From Diospyros lotus (lineage: Eukaryota > Streptophyta > Magnoliopsida > Ericales > Ebenaceae), in assembly GCF_014633365.1 (NCBI RefSeq), contig NC_068352.1, positions 1,302,001 through 1,366,000 of the forward strand: 64,000 nt of DNA, in the 5' to 3' direction. Of the stretch, positions 46,530 to 59,512 are shown piece after piece. Each line of letters begins with the position of its first letter. The stretch's first letter is position 1. A program made the position numbers and the translations under genes. The notes beneath the pieces are model-generated. The model made no database searches. It saw only the letters and a list, made by a program, of their open reading frames with translations, and was not told the DNA's origin.

Positions 46530-48190
46530 AGCTGTGGTGGCTACCTTTTTGTAGCCACAAAAGTTGTTCCATTATAGCCATGTAAATAAAATTGATTATC
46601 TAATTATTTTTATTTTATTAATAAAAAATAAAAAATCACTAAAATGATTATGATTACAAAAAAAAATATTACCATAAAAATTGAAAATTAAAAAAATTAT
46701 CAAAATATTTAATAATCATACAATACGAGAGAAGATAGATAAAAATGAGATTCCCACAAAAAGATTATCTGATTGCTACGTATGAAGAAATGGGGCGACC
46801 CACTCCCTCAAAATGAGATTCCCACAAAGTTGTTCCTCAAAATGAGATTCTTAGAAAAAAATTTAAAACGATCAAAAATTCTTCTTAATTTTTCTCTTAT
46901 ACAACGAAAGCATAACTTAATATACTTTTAATTGTAAATTAAAAAAATTTATCAAAATATTTAATAATCATAGAGTGCGAGGGACTATAAATAAGAATGA
47001 GATTCTCATAAAAGATTGTTTGATTGCTACGAAGATGTAACACAGTCTATTCCCAAATGAAGGAAAGGTTTAATTTTCATCAAAAATAGATAAAAAGTTT
47101 TTATATTTCATAGAATTGAAAAGTCAAAAGCCAAGTGATGTCACATTTAATGTTCTTTCTGACCATCAACAATCTATTTAACACTGTTTGGTAGTCTTCG
47201 ACAACTGAATTGTAGTCATTTGATAATTTAAGTTTGTTGATAAGTAAATTCTATGAAAATCTAGTGGTTGACATACCCTACCTACCATATATCACTAAGT
47301 TTGTCGAGTAGCTGCCTTTCTTTTTTAGTTGTGCCCATGTAGATTGGTACTTTACATGCCAACTTGATGTAACCTTATCCTTTGAGGATCCCCCAATTTT
47401 GGAAAGATCTCTATTTCTTTATGTGCTATGTCCAATGAGCCCCTCCAATTGCATTATTCCCCAACTTCAATAGAGAGCTATGGTGAAGTACAACCACCTA
47501 CCCTTATATCCAACCAATTACACTACCTTGCCCTGGCCTTGGAACTTGCCAAACCAACAGTGTCAACCTTAACTCACGATCACCCTCCTTTCTAGACCAC
47601 TCCCATCTCAAAATCGTCTAGCCACTAAAATCACCAACACAAGAGAGAAATAAGAAAAAATAAAATGTAAGAGAACACAAAAGCTTTAAAGAGAAGCTCT
47701 AAAGACTCTTGTTGAAGATATAATTAATACAATTGAGAAAATATCTTTATTTACAGCCTTCAGACATATGTACAAAAGATGAAAATGCGCATGTTATCTT
47801 TATTTACAAGGTACAATTACAAATTAAAGTTAGTTTATCTTCATCTTTAATCAACCAGATAACTTTAAAATATTCCCAATTAAACTAGTCCTAAATTATT
47901 TCACATAGCAAGATCAATCATGTCAGCTTGTGTAGATATTTTGAGGGATCCTCAATGACATTGCCACCAAATTTGTCTGGTCACATCCACATGTCTAATT
48001 ATTTGCATCTTTGCAACATATTTAGTTAATGTCTAGTCACACTCTTGACCCCAATCATCCATAAAACACTTTATCATAGCCCTGTGTCATTCATATGGCA
48101 CTTGTGCTCCTAATCATCTTTTGTTTTACATATCTCTTAAAGATTAAAAACTGAAAACTAATTAAAGATTAAAGATGAATATTCTTCTGC
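46530..48190 (+). repeat. Upstream region of the terpene synthase, copy A of a duplication
   Basis: Matches 61097-61620 and 63590-64000 in the same order, for example CAACTTGATGTAACCTTATC at 47360 and 63618, and TTGTGTAGATATTTTGAGGG at about 47930 and 63765. Copy A also contains a short internal duplication (46690-46790 and 46940-47030). Confidence 0.8.
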
Positions 48191-48577
48191 AGCTATAAAT
48201 TAATTGTTGTATCTCGATAATAACAATTACAAATATCAGCAAGTAATTATTGGATCACTAATTTAATTTATAGAATAGATAAATTAGCATAAGTATGGGT
48301 TTTAAAATTTATTTTGGATTTTGTAATTGAAATGTTAAATTTGCCTTACATGAACTTAAAATTGTAAATGATATTACATTATTTAAGAAGTGTTGGAGAT
48401 CAAATCATACACCCATAATTGTTATCCCTATGACCATATTGATTGATTGGCCTCACCAATAATTGCAAATGATATTACATTATTAATAGTTCACGATGGT
48501 ATTCTTAATATACCGTTAATTATAGCAAATTAATTAACAGCGCCATGTATGGGAATCATCTGAGGGGACATTCTTGC

Positions 48578-48583
48578 TATAAA
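48578..48583 (+). promoter_or_regulatory. Putative TATA box of the terpene synthase
   Basis: TATAAA, 58 bp before the ATG at 48636, in a short spacer typical of plant 5' leaders. Confidence 0.6.
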
Positions 48584-48635
48584 TGTCAATCCCACTACAA
48601 GCTCATGCTTCTCATGTTCAAAATAAAAGAAAAAA

Positions 48636-50989
48636 ATGGAATTATCTGTTGATCTTTCTGCCGTTCCGGTTGCACAGAATCGTGTGGCTCCGGAGATCAC
48701 CCGCCGCTCGGCCAATTTCCATCCTACTGTCTGGGGAGATCATTTCCTCGCATATGCTTCTTTCCAAGTTCTGGTATCAAGATAATGTAGAGAGAGTTGC
48801 ATTTTTGTGATGATGAAAATGAATTAATTGGCTAATTTGGGTTGGTGGTGTTGTTGATTTGGCAGGACGCGAAGGCACAGCAGCAACACGAGCAGATGAG
48901 AGATGAGCTCAGGAAGACACTGTCCAACGCTGCTTCGGCCGACTTGATCGATGCCATCCAACGCCTGGGCATGGCTTACCATTTCGAGGGCGAGATCGAG
49001 GCAGCATTGCAGCACATGCACAGGACCTAGCATCATCAACGGCTCGGTGACGCCAGCGATAGTGTTTACAGCACTGCTCTTACTTTCCGGCTACTTGGAC
49101 AACACGGGTTTCCTGTGTCTTCTGGTAATTAACCAATCTGTTGCTTCGTTTAACAGCGTGTATATATGTATGGATGATGATGCATCAATTCCATGTACCA
49201 AACAACCAGATGTGTTCAAGGAACTGAAGGGAAGAGACGGCCAGTTTAAGGAATGCTTAACGAGAGATGTGGAGGCACTGCTAAGCTTGTACGAAGCTGC
49301 TCATCTCAGGGTGCGGGGAGAAGACGTCTTGGATGAGCTGGTCGCCTTCACCACTTCCCAGTTGGAGTCTGCCCTACCGGACCTAGGCGATGCTCACGCC
49401 GCCAAGGTGATACATGCTCTAAACCAGCCCATCCGGACGGGCCTGACAAGGGTAGAGGCAAGGAGCTATATCTCTTTGTTTGAGCCAAAAGGCCACGATG
49501 ATACACTCCTCCTAGACTTTGCCAAGTTAGATTTTAACCTGTTGCAGAAGCTACACCAAAGAGAGCTCAGTGAGATCACAAGGTTCTTCTGCTATCCAAC
49601 AATATACTAAGCCTAAGTCAAAATAATAGAATTTTCTTATGTAGTTTGAGTTGGAAATGATTTGCATGTAAATGATATATAATTTTTAGGTGGTGGAAAG
49701 ATTTAGATGTGCCAAAGAAGCTTCCGTTTGCAAGAGATAGAGTGGTGGAGTGCTACTTTTGGATAATGGGAGTGTATTTCGAACCTCAGTATGAACTCGG
49801 TAGAAGGATACTAACCAAAGTGATTGCTATGACCTCCATTATAGACGACACATATGACACCTATGGCACTTTGGAAGAACTTGCCCTCTTCAATGATGCA
49901 ATTGAAAGGTTTGATTTTGTTCCCCTTGGAATAATTCATTAAACTCGTCATCCATGAATTGAAATGGATCCCCCTAATGAGGCCCAATTGCTTCATTTTT
50001 AGGTGGCATGTCGGCGCTACACGTCAACTTCCAAAGTACATGAGGCTTTGTTATGAAGCATTGCTTGATGTTTACAGCATGATTGAGGAGGAGATGGCCA
50101 AGCAAGGGAAGTCTTACGTGGTCAACTATGCAAAATCAATGGTAAGCTTCACTGGTTCTTGTTTAGTTTATCTCGTAAAAAAGGCCATTAATTAATGTCA
50201 AGGTTGAATTTCTCAGATGAAGAAGCTGGTGAGGGCCTACTTTGAAGAGGCCAAATGGTTCCACCAAGGTTACACTCCATCCATGGAAAAGTACATGCAA
50301 GTGGCTCTTGTAACCAGTGCTTATGAGATGCTTTCGACCAATTCATTCATTGGGATGGGTGATTTGGCCACCCAAGAGGCCTTTGATTGGGTGTCAAGTT
50401 ACCCTTTAATTGTTAAGGCTTCCTCTGTTATAGGTCGACTCACGAATGACATGGTTGGCCACAAGGTAGACAACTGAGACATTAAGTTTTTTGGTAAAAT
50501 TTTTGTTGTTTGTGACTTGATGTTTCATTTATATGATGAGTGATTATGTTAATTCTATATAGGCTAAACAAGAGAAAGGACATGTAGCCTCGACTATGGA
50601 ATGCTACATAGAACAGTATGAATATAATGAGTATATATATATATATATGTATACGAGCATTAGATATAATGAGTTGTTATGTTAATTCTATATAGTTTGA
50701 GCAAGAGAGAGGGCATGCAGCCTCTGCTGTGGAATGCTACATGGAACAGTATAAAGCATCAGAAGAAGAGGCATTGGTGGAACTTAAGAAGCAAGTTGGA
50801 GAAGCATGGAAGGACATTAATACAGAGATGTTGCAGCCAACTAAAGTGGCAATGCCTCTACTTGTGCGAGTCCTCAACCTTGCCAGGGTGATAAACTTCG
50901 TATACTCGCATGGAGATGGCTACGCTCATTCTGTCACCAAGCTCAAAGATATTATCACCTCCTTGTTTGTTCAAGCTGTCCCAACATAA
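48636..50989 (+). pseudogene. Sesquiterpene synthase (TPS-a type), seven exons, one in-frame stop
   Basis: Exons 48636-48773, 48866-49124, 49210-49582, 49690-49908, 50003-50141, 50217-50465 and 50696-50989 join with conserved phase to 556 codons plus stop, the usual length and seven-exon plan of TPS-a genes. No plastid transit peptide, so cytosolic; substrate presumably farnesyl diphosphate. Motifs: RR-x8-W near the start ([11 protein letters not shown]); RVEARSYIS; WWKDLD opening exon 4; Mg-binding DDTYD at residues 309-313; NSE-type NDMVGHKFE at 453-461. The product is unknown; resemblance is to germacrene D/valencene-synthase-like enzymes. A single TAG at 49028-49030 (codon 101) interrupts exon 2; homologous residues resume directly after it in the same frame. 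This is a null allele, a recent pseudogene or a base error. Two exon-7 starts exist (see separate entry). Confidence 0.88.
50563..50640 (+). pseudogene. Duplicated start of terpene synthase exon 7
   Basis: After a TTAATTCTATATAG acceptor identical to that of exon 7, codes AKQEKGHVASTMECYIEQYE, a diverged copy of the first ~20 codons of exon 7 (50696 on: FEQERGHAASAVECYMEQYK), then runs into a (TA)n stretch. A tandem partial duplication of about 135 bp covering intron end and exon start. Confidence 0.85.
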
Positions 50990-51307
50990 GCCTTATTGTT
51001 CTCACCTAAGCAATGTGTACGAATTATTGTAGCAAAATAACTTGGAAACAAGGTTTCCAAATGCAAGTTTTTATAAGGTTATGTTTGTATTCATTCATCC
51101 CTGTACATATATTGATAATGCTTATGGATGGATCACCAAAGTCTACTTTGGTGAAGACAAAGGCTCGTGCTCCAACCCTCTTCATTTGTAACCCTACTCT
51201 ACTTTGAAAGAAAAGTTAGGTCGACACATTGTCTACTCATATCAACGTGCCCTCTGAGTAAAATAGATTAGGACAAAGCTATAATGGAAAATGAAAGGAC
51301 AGAGCTA
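50990..51307. other. 3' flank of the terpene synthase
   Basis: Likely 3' untranslated region followed by intergenic DNA; no clear polyadenylation signal can be assigned. Confidence 0.4.
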
Positions 51308-51316
51308 TAATTGAAG

Positions 51317-52878
51317 AGATAATGCTAGACGAATAACTCAGGTGACAACTTTGTTGACAACCCCCGACAAAATTACAAATTTACCCTCAACATAAATTCA
51401 ACCCAAAAGCTAAGCCACCCAAGCCTTCTCTCTCTCTATGTCTCTCTCACCTACTCAGATGCCCATTGTCCCCGGTGTAGTCTCTTTCTCTCGACTATCC
51501 GAACCTCCATTGCATTATGTGTGACTTGCCCGCAGTGCATGACCAACTTTAGTTCTCGCGCCAACGTACTTTCTCTCTCGTTCTCGCCCACGACCATCTA
51601 GTCCTCCATTGCGCAATGCATGACCGACAGTCAATCTTGCGCTCTCTTTCTTGCCGTCGATTTCTCACTCTTGTCATCCATCCGATCCTCCATCTCATTG
51701 TCGATCTGTCCATTAAGAGCTCGCCTTCATGTCTTTCTCTCTCTCTCTCATTCCCCCTACATCTCTCTCTTCTTGTTCTCGCTGCCATTGTAGTCGCCGC
51801 TAACATAGCCGCCTCTGCCGCTGTTGAAGTTACCTCCATCAATGTTTCTTGTCATCGTTTGCCTTCGTTGTTCCAACAACCGCCAACACCTCCATCTCCT
51901 TCTCTCTCTATATATATATATATTGCCAACAGCTTCTCCTCTCCGTTTGCCATCATTCCCTACCGTCTTAGTATATTCTACAAAATATAAATATACACAA
52001 ACTAAGTATATATATTACATAAAAGATTTATATATATGTAAATATACACAAATATATTTTTTAACTATAACTATAAACTAAAAACGTATTATAAAAAATT
52101 ATCTAGATCAAATTAAACCTATTTTGTAACTTTTAAAAATTTTGGCTTGTAACATGTTAAAACTTTTAAGAGCATAGTTTGGCTTGCTATTTTTAAAAAA
52201 ATCATTTTTTAGTTTTGTTCCATTTTTTAAGTTATAAAATGAAAATCAAACTATAAACTATAATATTATAATATTCATTTTTAATAAAAAAATATATTCA
52301 TATATATCAATCACAATACAATTCTATTTTGTAATTATCTTATATATAAATAATTATATATATTTTGATGTTATTATTTTTTTATATTTCTAGAATTAAA
52401 AGGTTAAAAATTGTATGTAAAATTATACAAAATCATAATATCATATTTCACAAAAGTCAAAAATTATATGTAAAATTATACAAAACCATAGTATTATATT
52501 TCACGTTATACAAGTAATACAAATAAATAATAACATAAAATATACTTTTAACCCGAAATATGTTATTTATTTGTATGCCTGTTTAGTTTATACTTTTATT
52601 TAGAAAATATATATATTTAACCCAAAATTATATACAAATACATTTTCAGTAAATATATTATATATTTATATATGTGTTAGTTTAATATTTTAAAAATTAG
52701 AAACAAAATGATCAACGCTTCTGGTCGTTGAACAGATGAGAACAGGAGGGGATCGACGACAATAGAAAATGATGAGGAATGGCAAGGAACGACAATAGCA
52801 AAATGATCTACACTTTTGTAACATATTGAGGGTCGACGATGGTTGGAGATGGAGGCGTCTGCGAAGAAAGAGAAGACC

Positions 52879-52912
<34 letters not shown>

Positions 52913-53491
52913 AAGAAAGAGAGAGAGAAGGAGATGGAGGCGTCGATGGTGATTGGAACGACGACGAGAAGTGTTGATTGCGATGGCTTCAACGACGGCA
53001 GAGGCGACTGTGGTGGTGGCAAACGACGACGATTACAATGGTGGCGAGAATGAAAAGAAAGAGAGGGGAAAGGAAAAAGAGAGAGAAAAGAAAAAGGAGG
53101 CGAGCTCTTGACGGACAAATCGACAGCGAGATGGAGGACCAAACGAATGGCGAGAGCGCAAGACTGGCAACAGTAATGGGTGGAGGAGATGCTAGTGATA
53201 GTAATGGGCTAAGGACACGCCAGTGGCAAAGGGGGCTAGTATGAGTAGGTGAGAGAGAGAGAGAGTAGAGTGGGCGAGAGGTCTGTGGAGCAGAAGTCGG
53301 CAACATCAATGGGTGGAAGAGATGCCGATGACAGAGGCGGGGGAGAAAAGAGAGAATGAGGAAGAAGGCGCGAGTATTCAAATCATTAATTTTTTGGATT
53401 CAATTTATCAGGATATTTTAGTATCAAAAGATCGCAATAAATTGAGGTTGTTAACAAATTTGTCAAGAAACTTGTGCATCTAGCATTATCC
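51317..53491. mobile_element. Non-autonomous element with about 600-bp terminal inverted repeats (MULE-like)
   Basis: Left end AGATAATGCTAGACG and reverse-complemented right end GGATAATGCTAGATG. The arms pair inward to about 51910 and 52900 (for example GGTCCTCCATCTC...GAGCTCGCC on the left against its complement at about 53100-53145). Flanks TAATTGAAG (51308-51316) and TAATTGACA (53492-53500) form a 7-of-9 duplication. The centre (51960-52690) is AT-rich and non-coding. Long TIRs with 9-bp duplications suggest the Mutator superfamily. Apparent reading frames inside the arms come from TCTC/GAGA-rich sequence. Confidence 0.7.
52880..52925. repeat. (GA)n-rich microsatellite
   Basis: GAGA/GAAA run inside the right TIR arm of the long-TIR element. 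Confidence 0.85.
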
Positions 53492-53500
53492 TAATTGACA

Positions 53501-54884
53501 TGATTGTGTTTGTCATCCTCGTTAGGTATGTATTTTCATGTCAATAATTGGTTAATGGAGGATTTTGTTCCTGTAAGAGCTATAAGTGACCCTTATCATT
53601 CCTTGTTATGTTGAAAGCCATTCATAGCCATTCATATCGGCCAAGAACAATGAAGTGGGTCACTTGTCTTCTTTTATTCTTTTAATAAAGAAAAAAAAGT
53701 GTGCCACAACTATCTAGTCGATAAAGTGGGAGATTATATTGATTTCATAGGGATTAGTCATCAATTGCATTTATAAGATTTAGATGAGACTTCGACTATA
53801 TGCACCATTGAGGTTCGAACATGTGCCATCAATGAGACTAGGAATGCCCATCTCCTAATTCTTTGTATCAAGTTTGAAATTTTTTTGTCCCGACCCCTAA
53901 ATCTTAGAAATTTATCTCAAGTCAAGGGCTTTGTAGACAAGTCTTTGGAGTCTTATTCTATTTAAATTGTGTTAGTCGGGACAAGTAAATGATGACCATT
54001 CTAATCTTATTTGGAGAATATTTTGGTGCTTATTTTCTACTTGGATTGAGTTCTCTTATTCTGTTTTACCTAGTATTTCTTAAGGATATACTTTCTCAGG
54101 TGTCTTATTTTCTATGAGTATCTAAGGCCTTAATTAGCTAGTTATTCGATCAAAGTCAAACAGAAAGATCACCAGGTGTTGACTTCTAGCATGATTTTGA
54201 TTATTCGAATATTATTTATTATTTTTTAATACATAGGTAATTTATTTAATTTTTAATTAATAAATTATTATTTTTAATTTATTTACTTTTTCAACTTATA
54301 TTCGTACTTGAGATGTTTTCAGTCACAACCTAATCTTTTATTGATAGGCTATCGAAAAGATTTGAATGTATAACTTGACTTTATGAACCAAAAGGTGAAA
54401 CCAAAATACTTTTCTTTTAAGTATAATTAAATTCTAGCTATAAAACCACAATGGTACAAGTCCAATAAGCATCACTTGGATCATGCAATGTGAAGTGAGA
54501 ATTACAACCATAAACGAATGTAGTCTTAAATGGAGAAAATTTTAATATGATGGATCCTCAAATTAGTAAGGCATGTTCTCTTTATTGTTTTCTAACCATT
54601 TTTAGTTTTTAGTTTTTTAAAATATAAAAAATGTGTTGATTTTTAAATTTTTATAAATGTATTTTCAAAAATAAGGAAAAATGTTATAAATAAACTCAAA
54701 ACACAAAAAGTTATTTTCATTATAAGCACGCTCAAAATTTTCAAAACACGAAAAATGCTATAGACAAAAAAACGCATTTTTAATAATTTCAAAACACAAG
54801 CTTGAAAATTAAAAACTGAAATACAAAGATAACAACCCTTAACTTATTGAGAAATTTTAATATGATGCATTGTAATGTGTTCTG

Positions 54885-54920
<36 letters not shown>

Positions 54921-55093
54921 TTGGATATTGTATCTGAAATTAGTTCCAAGGTTGACCACACAACCTGTTGGGCCAATTTTTGTGGGCTCCAATCACTTGT
55001 TGAGCCTAATATTAAATTTGGGCCAAACTGATATTAGGCCAACTTGGTCTCAAAACTCTAAATAAAGAAGTTATATAAAGAAAAAGCAAACTA
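53501..55093. other. Intergenic DNA with an (ATT)n microsatellite
   Basis: No gene recognised. About eleven ATT units at 54887-54920. The rest is AT-rich. Confidence 0.5.
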
Positions 55094-55224
55094 TGGGTGC
55101 GTTTGATAGAGATGAAAAAATGAGGGTGAAATTCATTTTCTATCCAAATTTTAGAAAATTCTATTAAACAATTTTTTTTTCCATGAAATTCGAATTACAT
55201 CTTAATTCAAAAAGTGAAGATTTT

Positions 55225-57965
55225 TGTAGCGGCCCTCTCCCGGATAATCCCGCTAGCATAGGAAAATCCGAAAAAATGTCGTCATATAAATGGATATAGA
55301 AACAATAACTCAAAACAAACATCAAGAATATGAATATTTTTTTTTTTACTTGCTCACTGATCATCAGGAGCCAAAAGAAAGCATTTCCAATGGCGATTTG
55401 ACTTACACAATTCTTTAGGCTCAAATGCCATACAATCAAAATATAAGGGCATATGTCATTTACAAAATAAATCTCACTTAACATGCCCTCAAAACAAATC
55501 ACTCCCATGAACCTTTTCAGCTGGGATATCTTTGTACACAACTAGACCCGAGCTCTAGCCTTACTGGACTCGCCCTCAGCAATTGCTTTTCCCTTACCTG
55601 GAATGAAGGAATAAACAAGGTAAGCCACAAGGCTCAGCAAGTATGTATTACAACAAATGAAGCAATAGAGTCAAAGTATGGATAAACCAAAGTGGAATAG
55701 ACCCGACTTCCCAAGTACGAGTAGCATTTCCCATTAAATCCCATCATTATTATCATTTACATGCCTTTGTCATTATACATTTCATGCATCATTTCATTTC
55801 TCATAAATATATAATTTTCCATGTAACATATCGGCCCTCACGGCCTTTCATTCACATGCATGCATACATATACATAGAAAAATCATTTAGCCATTCACTT
55901 GGCTTGAGCATCGCCTACCGGGTTTATGGCCACCTTACCCACGTCAGGCGCTCTTTACGATATCCTTTTCTCACCTTGCGGTACATAGCCACCGTGCAAA
56001 ATAATAAGTGCGTAAATAATAATGCCATGCAATGCTCATATAGATTTCAAATAAACATATCAAACATGCTTCATTATTAGAAATGTTCTCATCATGATCA
56101 TCATGCGCACTTAGACATTTCAAGATTATATCCTCACATGAGCCAATGGTATTTTCATCAAATAATTTAGCATCATTCATGGAAATTCATTTCCATACCA
56201 TTTCTCAAGGCCAAACAAGTTGATTACATGAATTCACCATTAAAAACTCATGATTTTCATTTTTAATTCTCATCATTAATTAACTTCCCCATTTTTGGAA
56301 CACCTATATATCCGCGAGATGATTTCGAAGCCAACTAAGAGATCACAAGAGCTTTGGGGAAGAATGACTAGCATTAGAAAAGAATTGGACCAAAGAGAAA
56401 TAATTAATACATTTTGTTGGTTAACCGAATAAAAGTGTTAGTCAACCGACTGAAGACTTGGTCGACCGATGATGAAGACTTGGTCGACCGAGTAAAAACA
56501 CTTGGTCAACTAACAGAAGCTAAATTACTCACTTGATCGACCGACTAAAACACTTGATCGACTAACAGCCCACTTGGTCAACCGACTAAAACACTTGGTC
56601 GACCGACTGAAATACTTGGTCAATTAATAGAAGCTAAATTACCCACTTGGTCGACCGACTAAAATCACTTGGTCGACTAACAGTCCACTTGGTCACCCGA
56701 CTAAAACACTTGGTCGACCGATTGAAATACTTGGTCGACCAACAGAAGCTAAATTACCCACTTGGTTGACCGACTAAAACACTTGGTCGACTAACAGCCC
56801 ACTTGGTCAACCGATTAAAACACTTAGTCGACCGACTGAAATACTTGGTCGACCAACAGAGGCCTGAAACTTAAAAATAACAACGATAACCCACAAAACT
56901 CAACATCCCAAGCAAGATACCCCAAACCTTGCTTCTCTAACATTCCTAATCAATCAAGTGTCATTCCTTTGAGAATTTAGGGTGAACTAGACCCTAATGA
57001 AAATTCTCAAAAAGACCCACCAATGATAAAACACCAATTTAAGGAAGTGAGAAAATAATCCACCAATCAACATAAACTCATGATTAAATCTTCTAATAAA
57101 ATAGAAGATTCGAAGATAAGGGAACCAAGAAGGAAATCAACTTGACCCAAGAGAAAAAGAACCCAAAACTTGCGTTAACAAGAAGAATCAACATGAACTT
57201 GCATAACCAAAAAGAAATGCAAGAAGAACTTGCCTTAATGATGCTTGGTCCGATGAGAAGAACAACCAACTGCAACTTCCCACTTAAGCTTCAATGGAGA
57301 TTGAAAATGGAAGAAGAAGAAGAAGAAAGAAGAAGTTGTCGATCGAGAGATGAGAGAAGGAAAGAGGGAAGAGACATGGAAAAGAAAGGGGCATGGGGGA
57401 GGTATGGCCGCCCATCAGCCTTTCACCCACTCCCTTGGCCAATTTACCACTTTGACCCTCTTTTTTTGCACACACACCACAAGTCATTAAACCTATTTTG
57501 GTCTTTTACCTATTTTTCTTTTCTTTTTCATTTTCTTCTTTACCCCATAATACTAATATCTTCATTTCTTTTAATACCCATTTATGAAATTCCCTTTTTA
57601 ACCCTTACTTTTCACACACACAATGAACAACATCAAGCCCTCATTAGACTTTTCATAATTTATTCTTTTTGATTAAATTAAAATACACAAAACTTTATGC
57701 TCATGGGCCCAATGTCCATTTCATTAGCCCAACACAATGAGCTCAAAATATATTCTTAGGCCCAAGGGCTTTTCAACCTCATTCTTAAATAAAACCCAAC
57801 CCAATACACTAGGCTTCACCCCAAGTTTTTTTTTTTTCTTTAAAAACTCAACCCCTTAAATTAGGCAAATCACAATTCTATAACATTTAATTCTTGAGCC
57901 TAATTTATCACACATAATAATTTATAATTCAAGTAAAACTCTAGACCCACCAACGGGTCGTTACA
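55225..57965 (-). mobile_element. Solo LTR, 2.7 kb, with ATTTT target duplication
   Basis: On the minus strand it starts TGTAACGACCCGTTGG and ends GGGAGAGGGCCGCTACA. ATTTT is found at 55220-55224 and 57966-57970. The minus orientation is chosen because the start matches the TGTAACG(A/C)CC starts of the other long solo LTRs. It contains the GGTCGACCGA motif array. No coding domain. Confidence 0.88.
56415..56862. repeat. CTTGGTCGACCGACTAAAA tandem array
   Basis: About twenty copies of an ~18-24 bp unit CTTGGTCGACCGACTAAAACA and variants, also organised as a higher-order repeat of about 125 bp (AACAGAAGCTAAATTACCCA recurs). The core GGTCGACC is palindromic. Confidence 0.85.
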
Positions 57966-58069
57966 ATTTTCCTTGAAATCAAGGAATTAGAATTCTTAGG
58001 GGGTAAGGTGAAAATTGAAATTCCATGAAATTGAAATTCTATCCCACTTTCCACCCCCAATCAAACACC

Positions 58070-59085
58070 TTAATTGTTTATGTGTTAACTGGTGGGGAAC
58101 TTTTTGTACAAATACTATAATTTTAAAATCTATTTAAAAATTATAATTTTTAAATTATTTATAAAAATATTATAATTTTTCCAGCTCAACACCTACATAA
58201 AACCCATGTCAGGTTAATAGAGCGCAAGTGGCTACTCACAATAGCAACTTCCACTCGATTAATTTTGTCATAGTAACGAAGATTAGTGTGAGGTTTTGAT
58301 TTATAAACAATTTTACTACAATATCAAATTTTCTTAATTTAAAATATTGCCTAAAAAAAAGGTAAAAAGTAAACTATATTAACTATAAAGTAACACCCAA
58401 CAAATGTTCATTTGAAATTTTTATAATTTTTATTCTACGTGTATAGCAAGAGCTAATATGTAAACACCCATTTTCATGTGCCAAGCCTTCTCACACTTTT
58501 ATGATTTAAAAAACGTCCAAAAATACTTTTTGCTTGAAAGAAACACAATCAAAATTGGACTTATATTACAAATCAGGCATGTTATATTGTTCGCGTCGAC
58601 ACGGGCTTGTCAAGGGTGGGTGTATGGGTCCCACCCTTCTTTCAATTTGTCTGTGTTAAGCAAATGTTGCGTTGTCCGACACGGACAACATAACATTTTC
58701 GTATGTTACATCAACATATGAAAATGAAGAGACAAAATGATCATTCAACTCATTTGCAAAAATACCTATAAAATCTCATTATACAAATAGCATTACTATA
58801 TATATATATATATATTATATCTTTGGAAGATGTCACTTTTATGCCATGTGTATGTTACATCAACATCTTGGAAAAAAAATAAAAAATAAATTCTTAATCA
58901 AGTTTAATATTATAATTATAAGCAAAAATAACATCATTACATGTGTATGATTAGTCCTCTTCTATCTTGATTAAGGAAAGGTTAAAAATTATTTGACTAA
59001 CGTCTAGTTGAGTTTGAAGAATCCCAAATTAAGTCCGTCTCAATCGAGGTGATGGGAATGGTATTTACCATCCTTGTACCCTTTT
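58070..59085. other. AT-rich intergenic DNA
   Basis: Nothing recognised apart from a (TA)n run near 58796-58815. Confidence 0.45.
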
Positions 59086-59512
59086 AGAGGTGTGCAAACG
59101 ATTGATTTGGTTACCGAATCAATCGAAATCAACTAATTGAATTAACCAAATTGAGAAACAAAATCAAACCGAACCAATTGATTAAACCAAGTAATCGAAC
59201 TAACCGAACATAAACTGTATAAACTAAATCGAAAATTGAACTTTTCGATAAATCGAAGAAACTGAACTAACCAATTGACAAACCAAAAAAAAAAAAAAAC
59301 AAACAAAAATCAATTGTAAACTGCAAGCACTAACTCAAGAAAAGATTTAAGAAAACAACATGATTTTATACTTCGCTCGGTTCGATTAGTTTGGTTATTC
59401 TGACAAAGAAAATCGAACTTTTTAGAAATATAATTAAACTGAATCGACAAGTTCGGTCAATTCAGTTTAGTAAGTTCAATTAAACTATATCTCTGCTCTC
59501 CTCTACACCCAT
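59086..59512. mobile_element. MITE-like element rich in AACCGAA/TTCGGTT motifs
   Basis: Starts AGAGGTGTGCAAACGATTG and ends CTCTACACCCAT (reverse complement GGGTGTAGAG). The interior alternates AACCGAAT, AACCAATTG and their complements, typical of a common plant MITE type. Ends are diverged and no duplication was found. Confidence 0.4.

Larger units (their letters stand above)
55094..58069. mobile_element. MITE split by a solo LTR
   Basis: GGGTGCGTTTGATAG at the left and TCAAACACC at the right are inverted termini resembling the MITE at 44472. Both inner flanks carry matching GAAATTC/AATTTC-rich text, and the solo LTR 55225-57965 lies between them. Flanking CTA/TTA is a weak candidate duplication. 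Confidence 0.55.

Noticed and set aside
51549..53381. Ser/Leu- and Arg/Glu-rich frames
   Set aside because: Translations of TCTC/GAGA microsatellite-like sequence inside inverted arms.
53700..53860. Second SINE (GAGGTTCGAAC box at about 53810)
   Set aside because: A B-box-like string alone, with no convincing A box or target duplication.
56415..56862. CRISPR-like regular array
   Set aside because: Units are contiguous with no unique spacers, inside a plant solo LTR; a minisatellite.
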